Below, in pieces: positions 1 to 10,049 of a stretch of 64,000 nt of DNA. The notes below the pieces were generated by a model. The model was given only the letters and a program-made list of their open reading frames with translations. It was not told the DNA's origin and made no database searches. This DNA is from Fragilariopsis cylindrus CCMP1102 (taxonomy: Eukaryota; Bacillariophyta; Bacillariophyceae; Bacillariales; Bacillariaceae): the NCBI GenBank assembly GCA_900095095.1, contig FMBT01000438.1, positions 43,601-107,600 of the forward strand. The letters are read 5' to 3'. Position 1 is the first letter of the stretch. Every line of letters begins with the position of its first letter. The position numbers and the translations under genes are program-made.

Positions 1-640
1 GTTGTTTTCCTTTAACCAAATAAAATCATTTTATGCAAAATCTTACACAAAATGCACAAATGCTCATACATTTAGCCGATCTTGCTGTTGTTTCATACCC
101 CAGGAGGAGTGTGTATCTAAAGTCAGTCGTATGTTGTTGTCCTTTACCTATTTCAACAGTACCATTATTTTTGTACTAAGTGTAGATACACACAGTCAGT
201 GATATATTATCACTGCTGTCCTTTACCTAAGTACAACCGTTTACTACATGCAGAAGTTAACAAGAAATTTGCAGAGCAAAATCCTCACACAGCAGCAGGG
301 TTTGCTGCTTCCATTCATAATGTTTGGTTGACAGGAATATAGAAAGCTCCAGCAATACTATACCAACTGAATACTAATGATGTTGTCCTTTACCTCAGTA
401 CAGCAATCATTCTAATGCCAGCAACATGGAGCTTTGGTGATGGGTGACAAAACTGGAAGTAGATTGGATCCCCTTTGGTGGCAGGCGCAACACACCAGTA
501 AATTTGATTACAAAAAATGTACACTCAATTTGGGGGAAGGAAATGATGCCTGACGTGAAGAAAATCACAACCAAATAACAACAGTGAATAGCTTTCCTAT
601 GATATGGCGCCAATAACAGCGCCACTTTTTGGGGTCCTTT
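1..640. repeat. Degenerate dispersed repeat region
   Basis: No credible gene. The short phrase TGTCCTTTACCT with a following GTACA/CAACAG recurs near 138, 214 and 385, with a weaker copy near 8. The first two full copies are each preceded by a related GTGTATCTAAAG / GTAGATACACAC stretch plus CAGTCAGT. It looks like the decayed remains of a repeated unit of about 80-170 bp. Short open frames here have no domain signature. Confidence 0.4.
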
Positions 641-677
641 TCCAAAAGGGGAGTATCAACAACCTTCTTCTGTATAA

Positions 678-893
678 TATGTGGTATGTGGTATGTGGTA
701 TGTGGTATGTGGTATCCTATGTTGTATGTGGTATGATGTGTGATGTGTGATGTACTGTATGAGGTATGTGTGATGTGGTATGGGGTAGGACTATGATGTA
801 TGAGGTAGGACTATGATGTATGTGGTATGAGGTATGAGGTATGAGGTATGTGGTATGACGTATGAGGTATGAGGTACGAGGTACGAGGCATGA
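678..893 (+). repeat. GTATGNG heptamer satellite-like tract
   Basis: About 215 bp dominated by variants of GTATGTG, GTATGAG and GATGTAT. It begins with five clean GTATGTG-type units and becomes progressively more degenerate. It is G/T-biased on the plus strand and has no coding potential beyond repeat-derived open frames. Confidence 0.75.
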
Positions 894-1296
894 ATAGTAC
901 CGGTAGCAGTATTTGTTGGTTTTATTCAGTAGTTCGCGGCTACTTTTTTTTTGGCGAAAAAACTGTCTCCATAGTGCGCTTCCCACGATCCGCTATGCAA
1001 TGTTGCATACCGCACGCGTAACGGAGAGCAATTTTGATAAAGCAATCTTGTGGTTCAAAAATACTTTTAAGAGCGAAACAACTCTTGGAGTGCGCGAGAG
1101 ACCAGTATGGAACAGGTCCATCAACAGAAACCTCGCGATCATCCCAAATTTTTTGTTAACCGGTCAAACTCAAAACATCTGAACGACGTACGTATCATAC
1201 GGTAATGTACTTTTATCACGTGATCTTTCCTCATAAAATCAAAAATCAAATAGTAAAAACAACAATAAAATTATATCCCAGATAAATATTTCAAAA
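894..1296. other. Intergenic, upstream of the 1297 gene
   Basis: No supported gene. The last 60 bases before the ATG at 1297 are A-rich with CAAAA/CAATAA words, as in other 5' leaders of this window. Confidence 0.4.
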
Positions 1297-2166
1297 ATGC
1301 AATCTATTAACGGTCCTAAGAAGTACATCAAGGGTGAAGCCAATAAATTAGTCCTGAACCCAGAATATAAAAGATGGATGGAGACGAAATTGAAGAATGA
1401 AGACAATCATAATAATAATCCAGTAGAGGATACAACAGATAATGACAGCACTCCTTTCGCTGTTGCTGTTGCTGTGGCTGTTGCCGTAGGTATTGAAAGT
1501 GACGTCCCAACGGATCCATTAATACATGTAGATAGTGAAAAATTCCATCAATCAGCGGAATTAGAACTACTACGATCAGAAAACCAACGATTGCACGAAT
1601 TAGAACGATCCGAAAATCAAAGGAAGGGAAAAGAGGAGTTAGAACTATTACGACTAGAAAATCAAAGATTGCACGAGCTAGAACAATTGAAAGAGGAGCG
1701 TGATAGACTAGAAAAGGCAAGAAAAGAATCAGAAGACTTGAGACTTCTTAAAGAAGAAAATGAAAAACTGAAACGAATTGCTAAAAAGAACAGAAATAAA
1801 AAAACAGCAGCATCATCAGCCAGTTCAGCACCAAAACCAAAACCAACACCAAAATCATCATCTGACACACAATTATTTGCAGCGACAGTCCCGAAACATA
1901 TCCGACCAGGACAAACTTTCAAGGTCAACGTAAAGGGCACAGACTATGTTGTTACTTGTCCACGAAATGCAAAAGGTGGACAGGTCATTCATGTACCTAT
2001 TACAATAATTTCGCAGCGAACAGGTCCAACACTGTATTCAGCAAAAGTTCCAATGGGTGTACGACCAGGAATGACATTTAAGATTCAAGCAAAAGGAAAG
2101 ATATATAATGTTATATGTCCAAGAGGAGCACATGGTGGTCAAACAATCCGTGTCCCATTGCGATAA
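1297..2166 (+). CDS. Coiled-coil protein with two VRPGxTFKV beta-repeats
   Basis: This 289-residue protein of unknown function has three visible parts. An acidic, Asn-rich N-terminus contains an AVAVAVAVAV run near residue 55. A charged heptad coiled coil follows (about residues 85-175, repeating LLRxENQRLHELE). After a Lys/Ser/Pro linker come two tandem repeats of about 40 residues (roughly 195-240 and 245-289), each reading VPxxxRPGxTFKVxxKGxxYxVxCPRxAxGGQxIxVP. I have seen this repeat in many stramenopile proteins, where it ends multidomain proteins; its function is not known to me. The ATG at 1297 is the first in frame and has an A-rich leader. No introns are needed. The coiled coil suggests an oligomeric scaffold, which is inference. 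Confidence 0.8.
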   Translation: MQSINGPKKYIKGEANKLVLNPEYKRWMETKLKNEDNHNNNPVEDTTDNDSTPFAVAVAVAVAVGIESDVPTDPLIHVDSEKFHQSAELELLRSENQRLHELERSENQRKGKEELELLRLENQRLHELEQLKEERDRLEKARKESEDLRLLKEENEKLKRIAKKNRNKKTAASSASSAPKPKPTPKSSSDTQLFAATVPKHIRPGQTFKVNVKGTDYVVTCPRNAKGGQVIHVPITIISQRTGPTLYSAKVPMGVRPGMTFKIQAKGKIYNVICPRGAHGGQTIRVPLR

Positions 2167-2586
2167 ATAAAATGAATAAACAAACACAATTTGTATATAA
2201 TGTAATATAACATAAATAAATAAATAAATAAACTTGTACTATCAACAGTAATATAACATTTTTTGAAGACAAACATTACAAACTTACTATGCATTGCAGT
2301 ACTGTCTACTATCCGCTGCTAGCTAGCTATAGGAACACAAAGAATTGCAGGTACACTTCGTTTTTACTTCTATTGATTTTGATCTGGCTATTAATAGCGT
2401 TATTGTGGTTGTAATTCATCCCTTATTAACCTCGTCCTACTTGATTGTATGAACATGATGCATGCTTATAAATCTCAACAAAGTGCCCCAATTTTGATCA
2501 CTCGATAAGGTACTTCGTATGTACAGTAGATTTTATTTTGATAGTAGTCAATTTGATAATCTCTTTGTAGGTCCTATTTATTTATT

Positions 2587-2617
<31 letters not shown>

Positions 2618-2883
2618 TTGTGTGTGTAACGAATTTGTTGTTGTTGTTGCTGCTGCGGGACGACGACGAAGAATTTGTCGACGAATATTGAAAACCGAAA
2701 ATAGCACTCAATACTCCTCTTTTACGACTGACTCCCTCGACGACTCGACTCAATTAAAAAATCCACGTTTTAAAAAATGATCACAGCACGAATGAAGCAG
2801 TCGTTAGTGATCGAAGAACTTCCGTTTGGGCGATCGTTTCAATGACAATCAGAACTTTTCATTAAATAACTAACCATTCGTGG
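2167..2883. other. Intergenic with (TA)n(TG)n microsatellite
   Basis: AT-rich spacer. It contains a TAAA run just after the upstream gene (2213-2232), a compound (TA)n(TG)n tract at about 2583-2627, and TTG/CTG repeats at 2636-2655. No gene recognised. Confidence 0.5.
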
Positions 2884-2886
2884 GTG

Positions 2887-3639
2887 ATGCTTTTCGCCGA
2901 AGAAAATATCATTCCCGCCCGCGACGAAACTTCTGATTCATTCATTCATTCCCCCTTCACCCACATAATAGAGCAGGAACAGTTTATACTCCATGATTCT
3001 TTCAAAATGGACAAAACCACAATCATAACTATCAACAGTGCCAATCACAAAATCACATCAATGGAATTAAAGAAACAAATATTAAGAACAATGAGTAGCT
3101 ACCACGCACAGAAATCGATGATATCCTTAATTCGGCTGAAGCAAAGGCTGCAGTCGAAAAATAAAACTCATCGTATCACCCCAATAAACTCGGATGACGA
3201 TGAGGAAGACCACGACGATGGTGGTGCGACTATCTTAGTGAACAGAGATATCGATAATAAGAAAAGTATCGGTGACACTAATATTGTCGGTGGTAATCGT
3301 GATACGAAGAAATTATCATCATCTGTGTTTGATGATGATCTATATACACCCTTATCACCTGAAGAAGCTGATGAGGATCAGCTTGCTGAATTCCTTAATA
3401 GCTTTGAGGTACTTTTTCTTGAAGAAGAAGAAGAGCAAGAGCAAGAGCAAGTACAAGCACGAGCACAAGTACAAACACGAACACAAGCACATACAATGAT
3501 CGAGGAAAGCAATCACACAATATTGGATGTTACGCATAGTACATTAAAGCGAAGTCGACCATCAAAACGAGATTATTCGACCTACTCCGCATCACACTTT
3601 ACGGATTCAGACGATGCCATCGACGACGATATAATATAA
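2887..3639 (+). CDS. Hypothetical acidic protein
   Basis: An open frame of about 250 codons with no domain I recognise. The N-terminal half holds a mixed hydrophobic/basic stretch (ITSMELKKQILRTM, then LIRLKQRL at about residues 60-90) that could be helical. The rest is acidic and low in complexity: a DDDEED cluster, an EEEEEQEQEQ run near residue 180, and Gln/Ala/Thr repeats. The C-terminus has SKRDYSTYSASHF followed by an Asp-rich end. The start could be either of two adjacent Met codons, or the later MDKTT at about residue 42. The size, acidic Asn/Asp-rich end and lone position recall the pair at 21 and 24 kb, but I see no alignable motif with them. Confidence 0.55.
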   Translation: MLFAEENIIPARDETSDSFIHSPFTHIIEQEQFILHDSFKMDKTTIITINSANHKITSMELKKQILRTMSSYHAQKSMISLIRLKQRLQSKNKTHRITPINSDDDEEDHDDGGATILVNRDIDNKKSIGDTNIVGGNRDTKKLSSSVFDDDLYTPLSPEEADEDQLAEFLNSFEVLFLEEEEEQEQEQVQARAQVQTRTQAHTMIEESNHTILDVTHSTLKRSRPSKRDYSTYSASHFTDSDDAIDDDII

Positions 3640-4532
3640 TATATCCCCCTAAGAAAGCTCAACCGACCGACTGCAATCAGGATATACCAGTAGCACTGTA
3701 AAAGAATAAGCGGCCAAGGAAAGTACACATATCTGAGTACTAGGATGATCGAATATTTGTTTCCATAGGACTTCAAGTCAAAACACATTAAACAAAACTG
3801 GAATATTTTTGAACATATGATATGCAGAATATAAAACAAATGTTAATACGGTTTTCTTCTGATTGATCTTCTATTACAAACTGCCAACTATAAATGTAGA
3901 TCAGCGGAGGAGCTGTCAGCAATCCTACACACATTAGGGGTAAAGCTTGTAGACACGTTGTAGTCAAATTTTTATCCCGTTTCTCTCATAGTATAAAACA
4001 TAGGGACTAAATGTGAGTACTGTAGTTAGTAGCTCATCATATCTTATATTCAACAATCTAATCAAATTAATCTCGACCATTATAACTTGACTTCTTGATC
4101 TCTACTTTGTGTTTTAATTCTTTCCTACATGATAATCTTGTTCGATTCGAGTCTAAGTGGGGCACATGTCACCTTTCAATCACAGCGTCACCTCACTTTA
4201 ATGTATGACGGAATGCTCTATCGACAAGTGATGGTCGACGATCGATTGATTTATACGGTAGAAGCATACTAAAACATAACATAACCTGCAATCACAAGGC
4301 GTATCGTAGTAAATATAGTTAACTTTTGAACAGAAATTTCATTCTCACATTTTCTAGTCCGATCAACTATTTTGGAAGACTGTACAGTCAATCCTTCTTC
4401 TTCGAGCTGTAGGCGAGAAGCATTGATTGCTGTTTCGGATCACCATGCAGTCTTTAAAAACAAGGTGTTCTTGATAGAGATCATCACCAGTCAATTCAAG
4501 AAACTTTGTTACTGCATTATGTTCCTTTTAAG
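3640..4532. other. Intergenic, no gene seen
   Basis: AT-rich spacer without a recognisable gene, RNA or repeat. It includes the word TACTGTA at about 4018. Confidence 0.4.
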
Positions 4533-4962
4533 ATGACGCAAAATTATCCGGATTTTTCTGGTTCTGCAGTTTTTGGCAATCAGGACTGCAAATACCCGTT
4601 TGATTGGTGGTCTGTTTCAGTTTTCATTAATGATCTATCTGGTAATCGCTTCTAGAATCGGTATGGTAGTTAATAGTAGGTTTCCTGATAGTGATAACGC
4701 TTATCAGTATTCTGTTTGGTGGATGGTTCCTTTGGGAATGTTCGTTAGTTGTGCTATGTGCTTCAGCAACAAAACCCCTCGATTTCATTTACTTAACAGT
4801 AAAGACGATGAGGCAGAAGCCGTAAGCTTCCACCTTCGGGTTGGCGCAGATGAGAAAGCAACCTGTCGTGAATTCAAACTGACGAAAGATGAGATTACTG
4901 TGCATACTGTATGTTTATACAATAGCTTCATATATTATCGACTATGGTTTTGTTTTGAGTAG
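4533..4962 (+). CDS. Putative small membrane protein, frame broken
   Basis: Two overlapping frames seem to make one small membrane protein. The ATG at 4533 opens MTQNYPDFSGSAVF-GNQDCKY. A one-base change in the CCC run near 4593 would carry this into the second frame, which has hydrophobic segments at about 4609-4665 (GGLFQFSLMIYLVIAS) and 4705-4765 (YSVWWMVPLGMFVSCAMCF). A hydrophilic tail containing KLTKDEITVHT follows. A GTATGT donor directly after that point (4909) and an AG near 4961 leave open a short intron and a different C-terminus. No family assigned. The frame join is inference; the two membrane segments are visible in the translated sequence. Confidence 0.35.
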
Positions 4963-5248
4963 AAAATAGTATATGCTGGTTATATACGTACGATAAAGTA
5001 ATAATTAAACTAAATTAAATTTGGTTTAAATATTATAACATGTATTTATGATTTGAATTATTATATGTAATGGTGAATTGTAGATTGTAAAGTGACTGAC
5101 TGACTCTCTTTCTCTTCGTTAATAAAGTCCTTTTTTAGATGTATATTTCTCTTTTCTTTTATTGATTGGTTGATGTGATGTGATGATGGTGAATAAATAA
5201 TGCATGTTGGTCTTACATTTTTCTATCGTTGTAGTTTTTTTATTTCTT
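4963..5248. other. Intergenic between convergent genes
   Basis: AT-rich sequence between the 3' ends of the plus-strand membrane protein and the minus-strand secreted protein. Nothing distinctive seen. Confidence 0.4.
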
Positions 5249-6154
5249 TTAAGGAGCTACAGGAAGAGGAACATTTGTTACCACGTTAATCTTTTGGGTT
5301 ATATATCCAGCTTGTGGGAATCGGGCCTTGATGATACTGTCATCATCATCATCAGCAACAGCGGGAGTTAAAGTACTACCCGTAATAGTTATAACATCAA
5401 CATATCCAACAGCACCAACAAATAAACCAGTACCACCAAATATAGTTCCTGGATAGCTTGGCGGTAATGAAGGTACAACTGCACCTGCAGGAAAGTCATC
5501 AATATCGAAGGTAGTAGAAGAAAATAAAACCTGCTCAAATGGATTAAAAACAAATTTAGATCCAGCATAAATTGCTAAACAATTATATCCACCACCACCT
5601 AAGCATAAGTTAAATATACATGAATGTCCTAAAATTTGTTCTCCTGCAGCTTGTGTTGCAACACATTCACCATTAAAAAAGAATCCTGGATCCTTTTGTG
5701 GAATAAATTTTGGTTGACGTTGCCCAGCAAATTGTCCTCGTTGTTCTTTGTCACGTATAAAATCTTCACCATCATCAAAATTATCAGCTGCAGATGTACC
5801 CAAACGATCAACAATTTGTACATCAGCTGGATCATAAATACCACCGGATTGGATTGTTGACGAACCTAACAAATTCAACCCTAAACCTAACCCAGGACCA
5901 GAAAATGCTTCGGAACCGGGAACAATACTCGTTTGTTGAGGAATAATAAAAGCAAAATCTTGTTGTCTAGTAATACAAATATATCCACGTGAAAAGACTA
6001 AACCAGCATCATTTGCTTGAAGTTGACGTTCAGCTTTATCTTTTCGCATCTTTTCACGTGCACTTAACTTCAGTTCATTCCCCTCAACACAGTCAAGGGT
6101 AGAGTAGAATGTAGTAAGACCTAACAAGGTAATTGCAGCAGCAGTAAACTTCAT
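5249..6154 (-). CDS. Secreted AOC-barrel / dirigent-like protein
   Basis: This 301-residue protein starts with a clear signal peptide (MKFTAAAITLLGLTTFYSTLDCVEG), followed by a basic segment (SAREKMRKDKAERQLQ). The C-terminal half is beta-rich. Near residues 235-255 it carries IFGGTGLFVGAVGYVDV, the glycine pattern (GGTGxFxGAxGxV) typical of allene-oxide-cyclase-barrel proteins, which include plant dirigent proteins. The upstream part has SCIFNLCLGGGGYNCLAIYAG, with Cys residues that could pair in a secreted fold, and a distinct 'TPAVADDDDDS' acidic loop. Dirigent proteins steer radical coupling in plants. Nothing here shows that this protein does so; only the fold-type similarity is claimed. 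It is a single exon with no frame break. Confidence 0.65.
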   Translation of the reverse strand: MKFTAAAITLLGLTTFYSTLDCVEGNELKLSAREKMRKDKAERQLQANDAGLVFSRGYICITRQQDFAFIIPQQTSIVPGSEAFSGPGLGLGLNLLGSSTIQSGGIYDPADVQIVDRLGTSAADNFDDGEDFIRDKEQRGQFAGQRQPKFIPQKDPGFFFNGECVATQAAGEQILGHSCIFNLCLGGGGYNCLAIYAGSKFVFNPFEQVLFSSTTFDIDDFPAGAVVPSLPPSYPGTIFGGTGLFVGAVGYVDVITITGSTLTPAVADDDDDSIIKARFPQAGYITQKINVVTNVPLPVAP

Positions 6155-6220
6155 GATTGTTTTGATTTTGATTTTGATTTGATTTGATTTGAATTGTTTT
6201 ATGATTGTTTTTGCAGATGC

Positions 6221-6230
6221 TATATATTCT
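6221..6230 (-). promoter_or_regulatory. Possible TATA element of the 6154 gene
   Basis: On the minus strand GAATATATAGC lies about 70 bases upstream of the ATG at 6154 of the secreted barrel-protein gene. Position and sequence fit a TATA-like element. Weak evidence in an AT-rich genome. Confidence 0.3.
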
Positions 6231-6744
6231 AGAATTGTGTGAACAAGTGCGGTTTTTTGATCTAAATTACTCCACTCTTAGCATTATCTAGTATATTGCA
6301 ATTTTAATTCGTATTCCTTTACCCTCTTTTTCATTTTATACAGAGGCTCTTAGCGTTGATCCTAGCATAGTGTGCTTCCTCCGACCACTGCATAATATGG
6401 TACTGGACAATCCATTTGTGACCTTTAGACCATTCTCCGCGTTCTTTCCATTACTTACTTAATAACTTGTTTACAGTACCATTCTTCTTCTTCATTTTTG
6501 GGACTGCGACTTTAAAAAGATATATAATAATATATGTTCTTTATGATGTGAAGAAAAGTGTCAGTAATGTACAAATAATAAAAGAACAAAGCCATATCAT
6601 GGCGACGCATTTTAGGCACGTGCAATTTTCGATCCTTAATTGTGTAATAAATGTGATTTAGGTTCAGTATTTTCTCGCCAAGATCCAAGAAGAAATCTAT
6701 GCGAGAAAAAAAAAAGAAATCATTATAATATTTTGCAAAAGGTG
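6231..6744. other. Intergenic, no gene seen
   Basis: Divergent upstream space between the secreted barrel protein and the uncertain small gene at 6745. No recognisable motif. Confidence 0.35.
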
Positions 6745-7108
6745 ATGGGTGATAATGAATATTCGAACAACAACATCAACGTCACAACAAAGACAGCAGT
6801 AGTACCAACGACGAATTTATTGTGAGAGTGCCACAAATAAAGGCAATTTTTTTACTAAAGATGAGAAGAAACTGGCAATAATATTTAATTTGGTACATAC
6901 TGGAGAAGCAAATAATACAAGGATATCATTTTTGAAAGAATGGAAGAGGCGGTTCGATCATCCTGATGCTCATCCCACGTTGGGGTTACTTCGTGATGCT
7001 ATTATTTCATTGAACGTAGTGAACGCAATCATTTTATGTAGCGTACAATACGTTACAATGCAACGGTGCTGTATTGTATTACATGCATGCAACTCAATCT
7101 TTCCCTGA
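6745..7108 (+). CDS. Uncertain small gene, fragmented frames
   Basis: An ATG at 6745 opens MGDNEYSNNNINV. Two nearby frames continue with EFIVRVPQIKAIF and then TKDEKKLAIIFNLVHTGEA, a hydrophilic helical stretch containing FLKEWKRRFDHPDAHPTLGLL, which reads like real protein. Joining them needs two frame changes between 6818 and 6855. No family recognised. It could be a broken gene, a gene with sequence errors, or chance. Confidence 0.25.
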
Positions 7109-7834
7109 TTATATGACCAGATTATTATAGACAAGACATTTAAAATAGATATAATAAATTAGTGGTGCAAAACTTTGATGGATAAATTAAATGAAATTAA
7201 ATTCAGCTTGGATTTAATTAAAGGAAACAACATAATATGATATTACACACAACTATAATAATGACTACGGTACTACGACGATGAAATTTTTGTGTCTGTG
7301 TGTACGAAAAACAAATAAAATGATTCTACAAACAATCACATTTTCATTCCCTATATACTTTAAAGTACTCGGCAACTACAGTACTGTAATGCCACGTATT
7401 AATTCAATTTGTTCTTCTTTTAAACACGATTTTCTTAGGGTATGGATTGTATAATGGCATTGGAGGTTAGGTGGAAAGAAGAAGTCGTCGTCGTCGTCGT
7501 CCTCTTACAATTATTTCGCAGGCACACACGCTGCATAATAAATATAATATGGGCTATGCTATCCCACAGTATAGGATTTATAGCTAGTAGTATCTGTATA
7601 CAGTAACACACACGCATTGTATAATCAAATCAGTTATTTCATTTTTTTACTCAGTTTTTTAAAATTTAAATTTTAGCTAGTGTTCGTGTACCTGACTAGA
7701 TCTAGATCTAGACTATCATCATCATTGTTATTCTTGTTATTCATTGTTTATTGTTCGTTCAATATTGTTTCAGTTCAGTTCAGTTCAGTTCAGTTCAGTT
7801 CATTCATTCACAGTCATTGGATTCCAATATAGAT
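7109..7834. other. Intergenic with CAGTT tandem repeat
   Basis: AT-rich spacer downstream of the heme oxygenase gene. A GTC-repeat lies at about 7485-7500 and a perfect (CAGTT)n pentamer tract of about six units at about 7770-7800. No gene supported. Confidence 0.5.
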
Positions 7835-8943
7835 TCATTTTTCTTTGATATTACTAATAGTTAAGGACCATGCTGCTAACCAAGGCGAACCATCTAATTC
7901 TTGTAATAAATCAATATTTAAATCAAATACTAAATTAGCTTCATCGACAATTAATTGTTTTTCTTTTTTCGACAAAGGTAAGGAATTTAATTTAGTATAC
8001 CACATTTCAATAAAATCTTTGGTCGATGTAATATCGGTGAAGGTATAAATTGTACACCAGATCCATCGGATGGTAAATCCATGGATCGGGATGCCATACC
8101 ACCCATCATTTGTCCACCAAACAAGTCACCTAAATATCTGGTATATTGATGTGCAATAAATAAATATTGTTTGTTAGTTGAATTAGTAGAATCTTGATCA
8201 TCATCTTGACTACTTGCAGAATCAGATGCAAATGATGCAATTTCTTTTATTCGATTGACATAGGCTTCCGTGGCCTTGGTTGGTTTTGGTATATTCGAAC
8301 GCCAATCATTGGTACCATAAAAATATTCCATATCTTTTTCTAATCCAGCTAAACGACGTAAGGATGGTTCATCTAATTTATTGATCATCCTCATACTACT
8401 AGTAGTACTAGTACTACTGGCATCAGTTGTAGTAGTAGTAGAGTCCGAGTCGTCATCACTCTTCTCAGTAGTTTTTTCCAAACTATTATTTATTTTAGTA
8501 GCACAATTATCTAAGACATCCACTTCCATTGCTTGATAGACATAATATAAGGATGTTAATGAATCACGATATGATTCTTTGGTCGAGATACCTTTAAAGA
8601 ATCCTTCGACGAAGGCAGTATTTTGTGCCATCGAATGTGATTTACGTGTCCCTTCATCTAATTCATAGGCTAATCCATTTAGTCTTGGATTTGTTACTGT
8701 TGTTTCTACTTTAGTAGTTTCGTCGTCAATTGTTGTTACTACTGCAGCCAATACAGTACTACGAGACGATGACGATATCGATGACGATGACGATGGTACT
8801 ACAACGAACGCCGTAGTCGTCGTCATCTGAAACAATGAAATGGTAGATAGAGCAGATCCTACTAAAAGGAGGAAGGCATTATTATTTCTCATGATTGAAT
8901 TCATTATCATTACGGTATGGGTCACACACACGGTTCTGTTCAC
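7835..8943 (-). CDS. HO: Heme oxygenase, probably plastid-targeted
   Basis: Heme oxygenase opens heme to biliverdin, CO and Fe(II); in algae it feeds bilin synthesis in the plastid. The proximal-His region reads DEGTRKSHSMAQNTAFV (His at about residue 103 of the longest frame). The distal helix shows AHQYTRYLGDLFGGQ, close to the usual GDLSGGQ signature with Phe for Ser. A signal peptide ends in TTTTAFVVVP, like a diatom plastid-targeting A-F site. An Asp/Ser/Thr-rich insertion lies inside the domain. The main frame stops early at 7987. One more A in the AAA run at 8047-8049 (T on the coding strand) restores the family's QFYTF motif and continues through the C-terminal helix (LIVDEANLVFDLN) to a stop at 7835-7837. 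I annotate across the break; a sequence error is more likely than a pseudogene. Confidence 0.88.
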
Positions 8944-9594
8944 AAAATTGTTTTATGCGGAATGTTATAGAAACGTTAACAACGCGGCGAATGAAGAATA
9001 GAGAGATCATTGTAAAGTAATAAGAAAAAAACTAATCTGGATCCATTTTATTGATCAAGCAGACTTCGTCATTCGTTCATTCATTCATTCATTCGTTTCT
9101 CAGTGTGGTGTGACTCAGTCAGATGCATCGACATTTATGAGTCAGTTTTGCGCGCTCAGCTTCTTGATTTGATTCCCGTTTATACTACAATAGTAGAAGA
9201 TGGCCCTGGAGTGAATCGAGACGTGGGTCAATATTTTTTATTTTGAGGGTGGTCGCAACTTGGGGATCGGTTTTAACATCGGTTCTTCTTTATTATAAAA
9301 AGTGTCCGAGGCGTTGCGTATATCGATCTATCGGTCGATTGGTTGTTGTAATAAATGGAATGGTTGTTACTTTGAAGTAAGTTACTATGATATTATAGTT
9401 ATCTTTTATATTTGTAATTAGAACTGACAATTTTACCATGTATTTGCATTCTGAGAAGAAGAAGAAAGAAAGGAAAAAAAACTATAACAACAAGTATTTT
9501 CTGTAGTAATTAAATAATATTTTTAGAATAAAAAAGTAAAGTAGAATAAATCTTCAAATCAATATCTCAAGGTAGAATATTATTGATATTAGCA
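8944..9594. other. Upstream region of heme oxygenase with a shared element
   Basis: Non-coding. About 220-300 bp upstream of the heme oxygenase start, 9161-9240 holds an element that recurs at 10721-10800 upstream of the cysteine-rich peptide gene. An ATTC tetramer run occurs near 9072-9095. Confidence 0.5.
9161..9240 (+). repeat. Shared upstream element, copy 1
   Basis: Contains CTTGATTTGATTCCC, then GTAGAAGATGGCCCTGG, then TGAATCGAGACGTGG and AATATTTTT. The same blocks in the same order occur at 10721-10800. Both copies lie about 200-300 bp upstream of a minus-strand gene. Confidence 0.6.
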
Positions 9595-9656
9595 TTAGCA
9601 TTAGCATTGATATTAGCATTAGCATTAGCATTAGCATTAGCATTAGCATTAGCGTC
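9587..9656 (+). repeat. ATTAGC hexamer microsatellite
   Basis: About eleven units of ATTAGC with occasional ATTGAT variants. Non-coding. Confidence 0.85.
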
Positions 9657-10049
9657 ATTCAGAAGTCATAAGCATCAGCAGCTTCATCAGCATCCTCAAC
9701 AGCATCAACGGCATCAACATCATCAACACGTGGAACTATATACAAGCTGCCCCTCTAAGTAGACGCACTCGACTCGTTGACGAATCGACTGACTCAGTGG
9801 ATGCAAAAGGAACAACAAGTAGACATTGAACACTGGGAAGAACTACAACAAATCGCGGAACGTGAAGAAAAGATGCTGTACAAATAGGAATAAGTCAAAT
9901 AATATAATAATATCTTTATAAAATTATACTGCTATTAAAAAAGGGTGTATTTGTGTGTCGTGTCGGATCAATTCAGTTCTTAATTCATTTGATCGATCAT
10001 AACTGATCTTGTTGCGCTGCCACTTTGTATGAGAAATCAGACCTATTAT
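9657..10049. other. Intergenic, no gene seen
   Basis: Contains CATCAGCATCAACA-type repeats at about 9671-9727 and otherwise AT-rich sequence downstream of the cysteine-rich peptide gene. Confidence 0.35.

Noticed and set aside
407-625. Minus-strand 72-codon ORF
   Set aside because: No features, lies in decayed repeats.
7435-7617. Small minus-strand ORF with Thr run
   Set aside because: Product of a GTC trinucleotide repeat; no other support.
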